Source: an uncultured Prevotellaceae bacterium
Lineage (GTDB): Bacteria; Bacteroidota; Bacteroidia; Bacteroidales; Muribaculaceae
Length of the DNA stretch: 5,816 bases
Assembly (NCBI GenBank): GCA_945645715.1
Contig: CALZFJ010000144.1
Location: 1 to 5,816 of the forward strand
Reading direction: 5' to 3'
Both the position numbers and the translations under genes were made by a program. The notes below the pieces were generated by a model. That model was not told where the DNA came from. It saw only the letters and a program-made list of their open reading frames with translations, and did no database searches. Shown one piece after another: positions 5,774 through 5,816 of the stretch. Position 1 is the first letter of the stretch, and the number at the start of each line of letters is the position of its first letter.

Positions 5774-5816
5774 GTATTATTTACGTACATGTGCAGGGAT
5801 TTTGCTCATCTATTTA

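Overview
The window looks like a chromosomal housekeeping segment from a member of the Bacteroidales (phylum Bacteroidota). Three things support this. The proteins match the Bacteroides-type forms of PhoH, PurC, MenG and a DUF2027-Smr protein from memory. The promoters fit the Bacteroidota consensus TTTG-N19..21-TAnnTTTG rather than -35/-10. There are no Shine-Dalgarno sequences ahead of the genes. The moderate GC content and the promoter-like intergenic repeats would suit a Muribaculaceae-like gut bacterium, but that family placement is a guess. All genes lie on the + strand.

Layout. Positions 1-200 hold two copies of a 55-bp repeat, each carrying a complete promoter consensus, ahead of phoH (201-1214). 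purC follows after 38 bp (1253-2203). A 78-bp gap with two competing hairpins leads to a GTG-started menG/ubiE (2282-3022). Positions 3023-3293 hold a second repeat family: two 74-bp identical copies plus a truncated third copy that runs into the likely pfkA promoter. pfkA (3294-4274) is followed after 47 bp by a Bacteroidota-type DUF2027-Smr protein (4322-5386). Positions 5387-5663 hold a third, degenerate short repeat and a full-consensus promoter. That promoter drives tRNA-Lys(UUU) at 5664-5736, which ends in a strong intrinsic terminator (5744-5773). The last 43 bases show nothing I can call.

How the genes fit together. phoH-purC-menG are probably co-transcribed and cover an RNA-associated ATPase, de novo purine synthesis and the last step of menaquinone synthesis. 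pfkA with the Smr gene forms a second probable unit (glycolysis plus a nucleic-acid-associated protein), and the tRNA is a third, self-contained unit. The coding genes are ordinary core genes. The unusual material is intergenic: three unrelated-looking repeat families sit at promoter positions, and two of them contain the Bacteroidota -7 element TAACTTTG.
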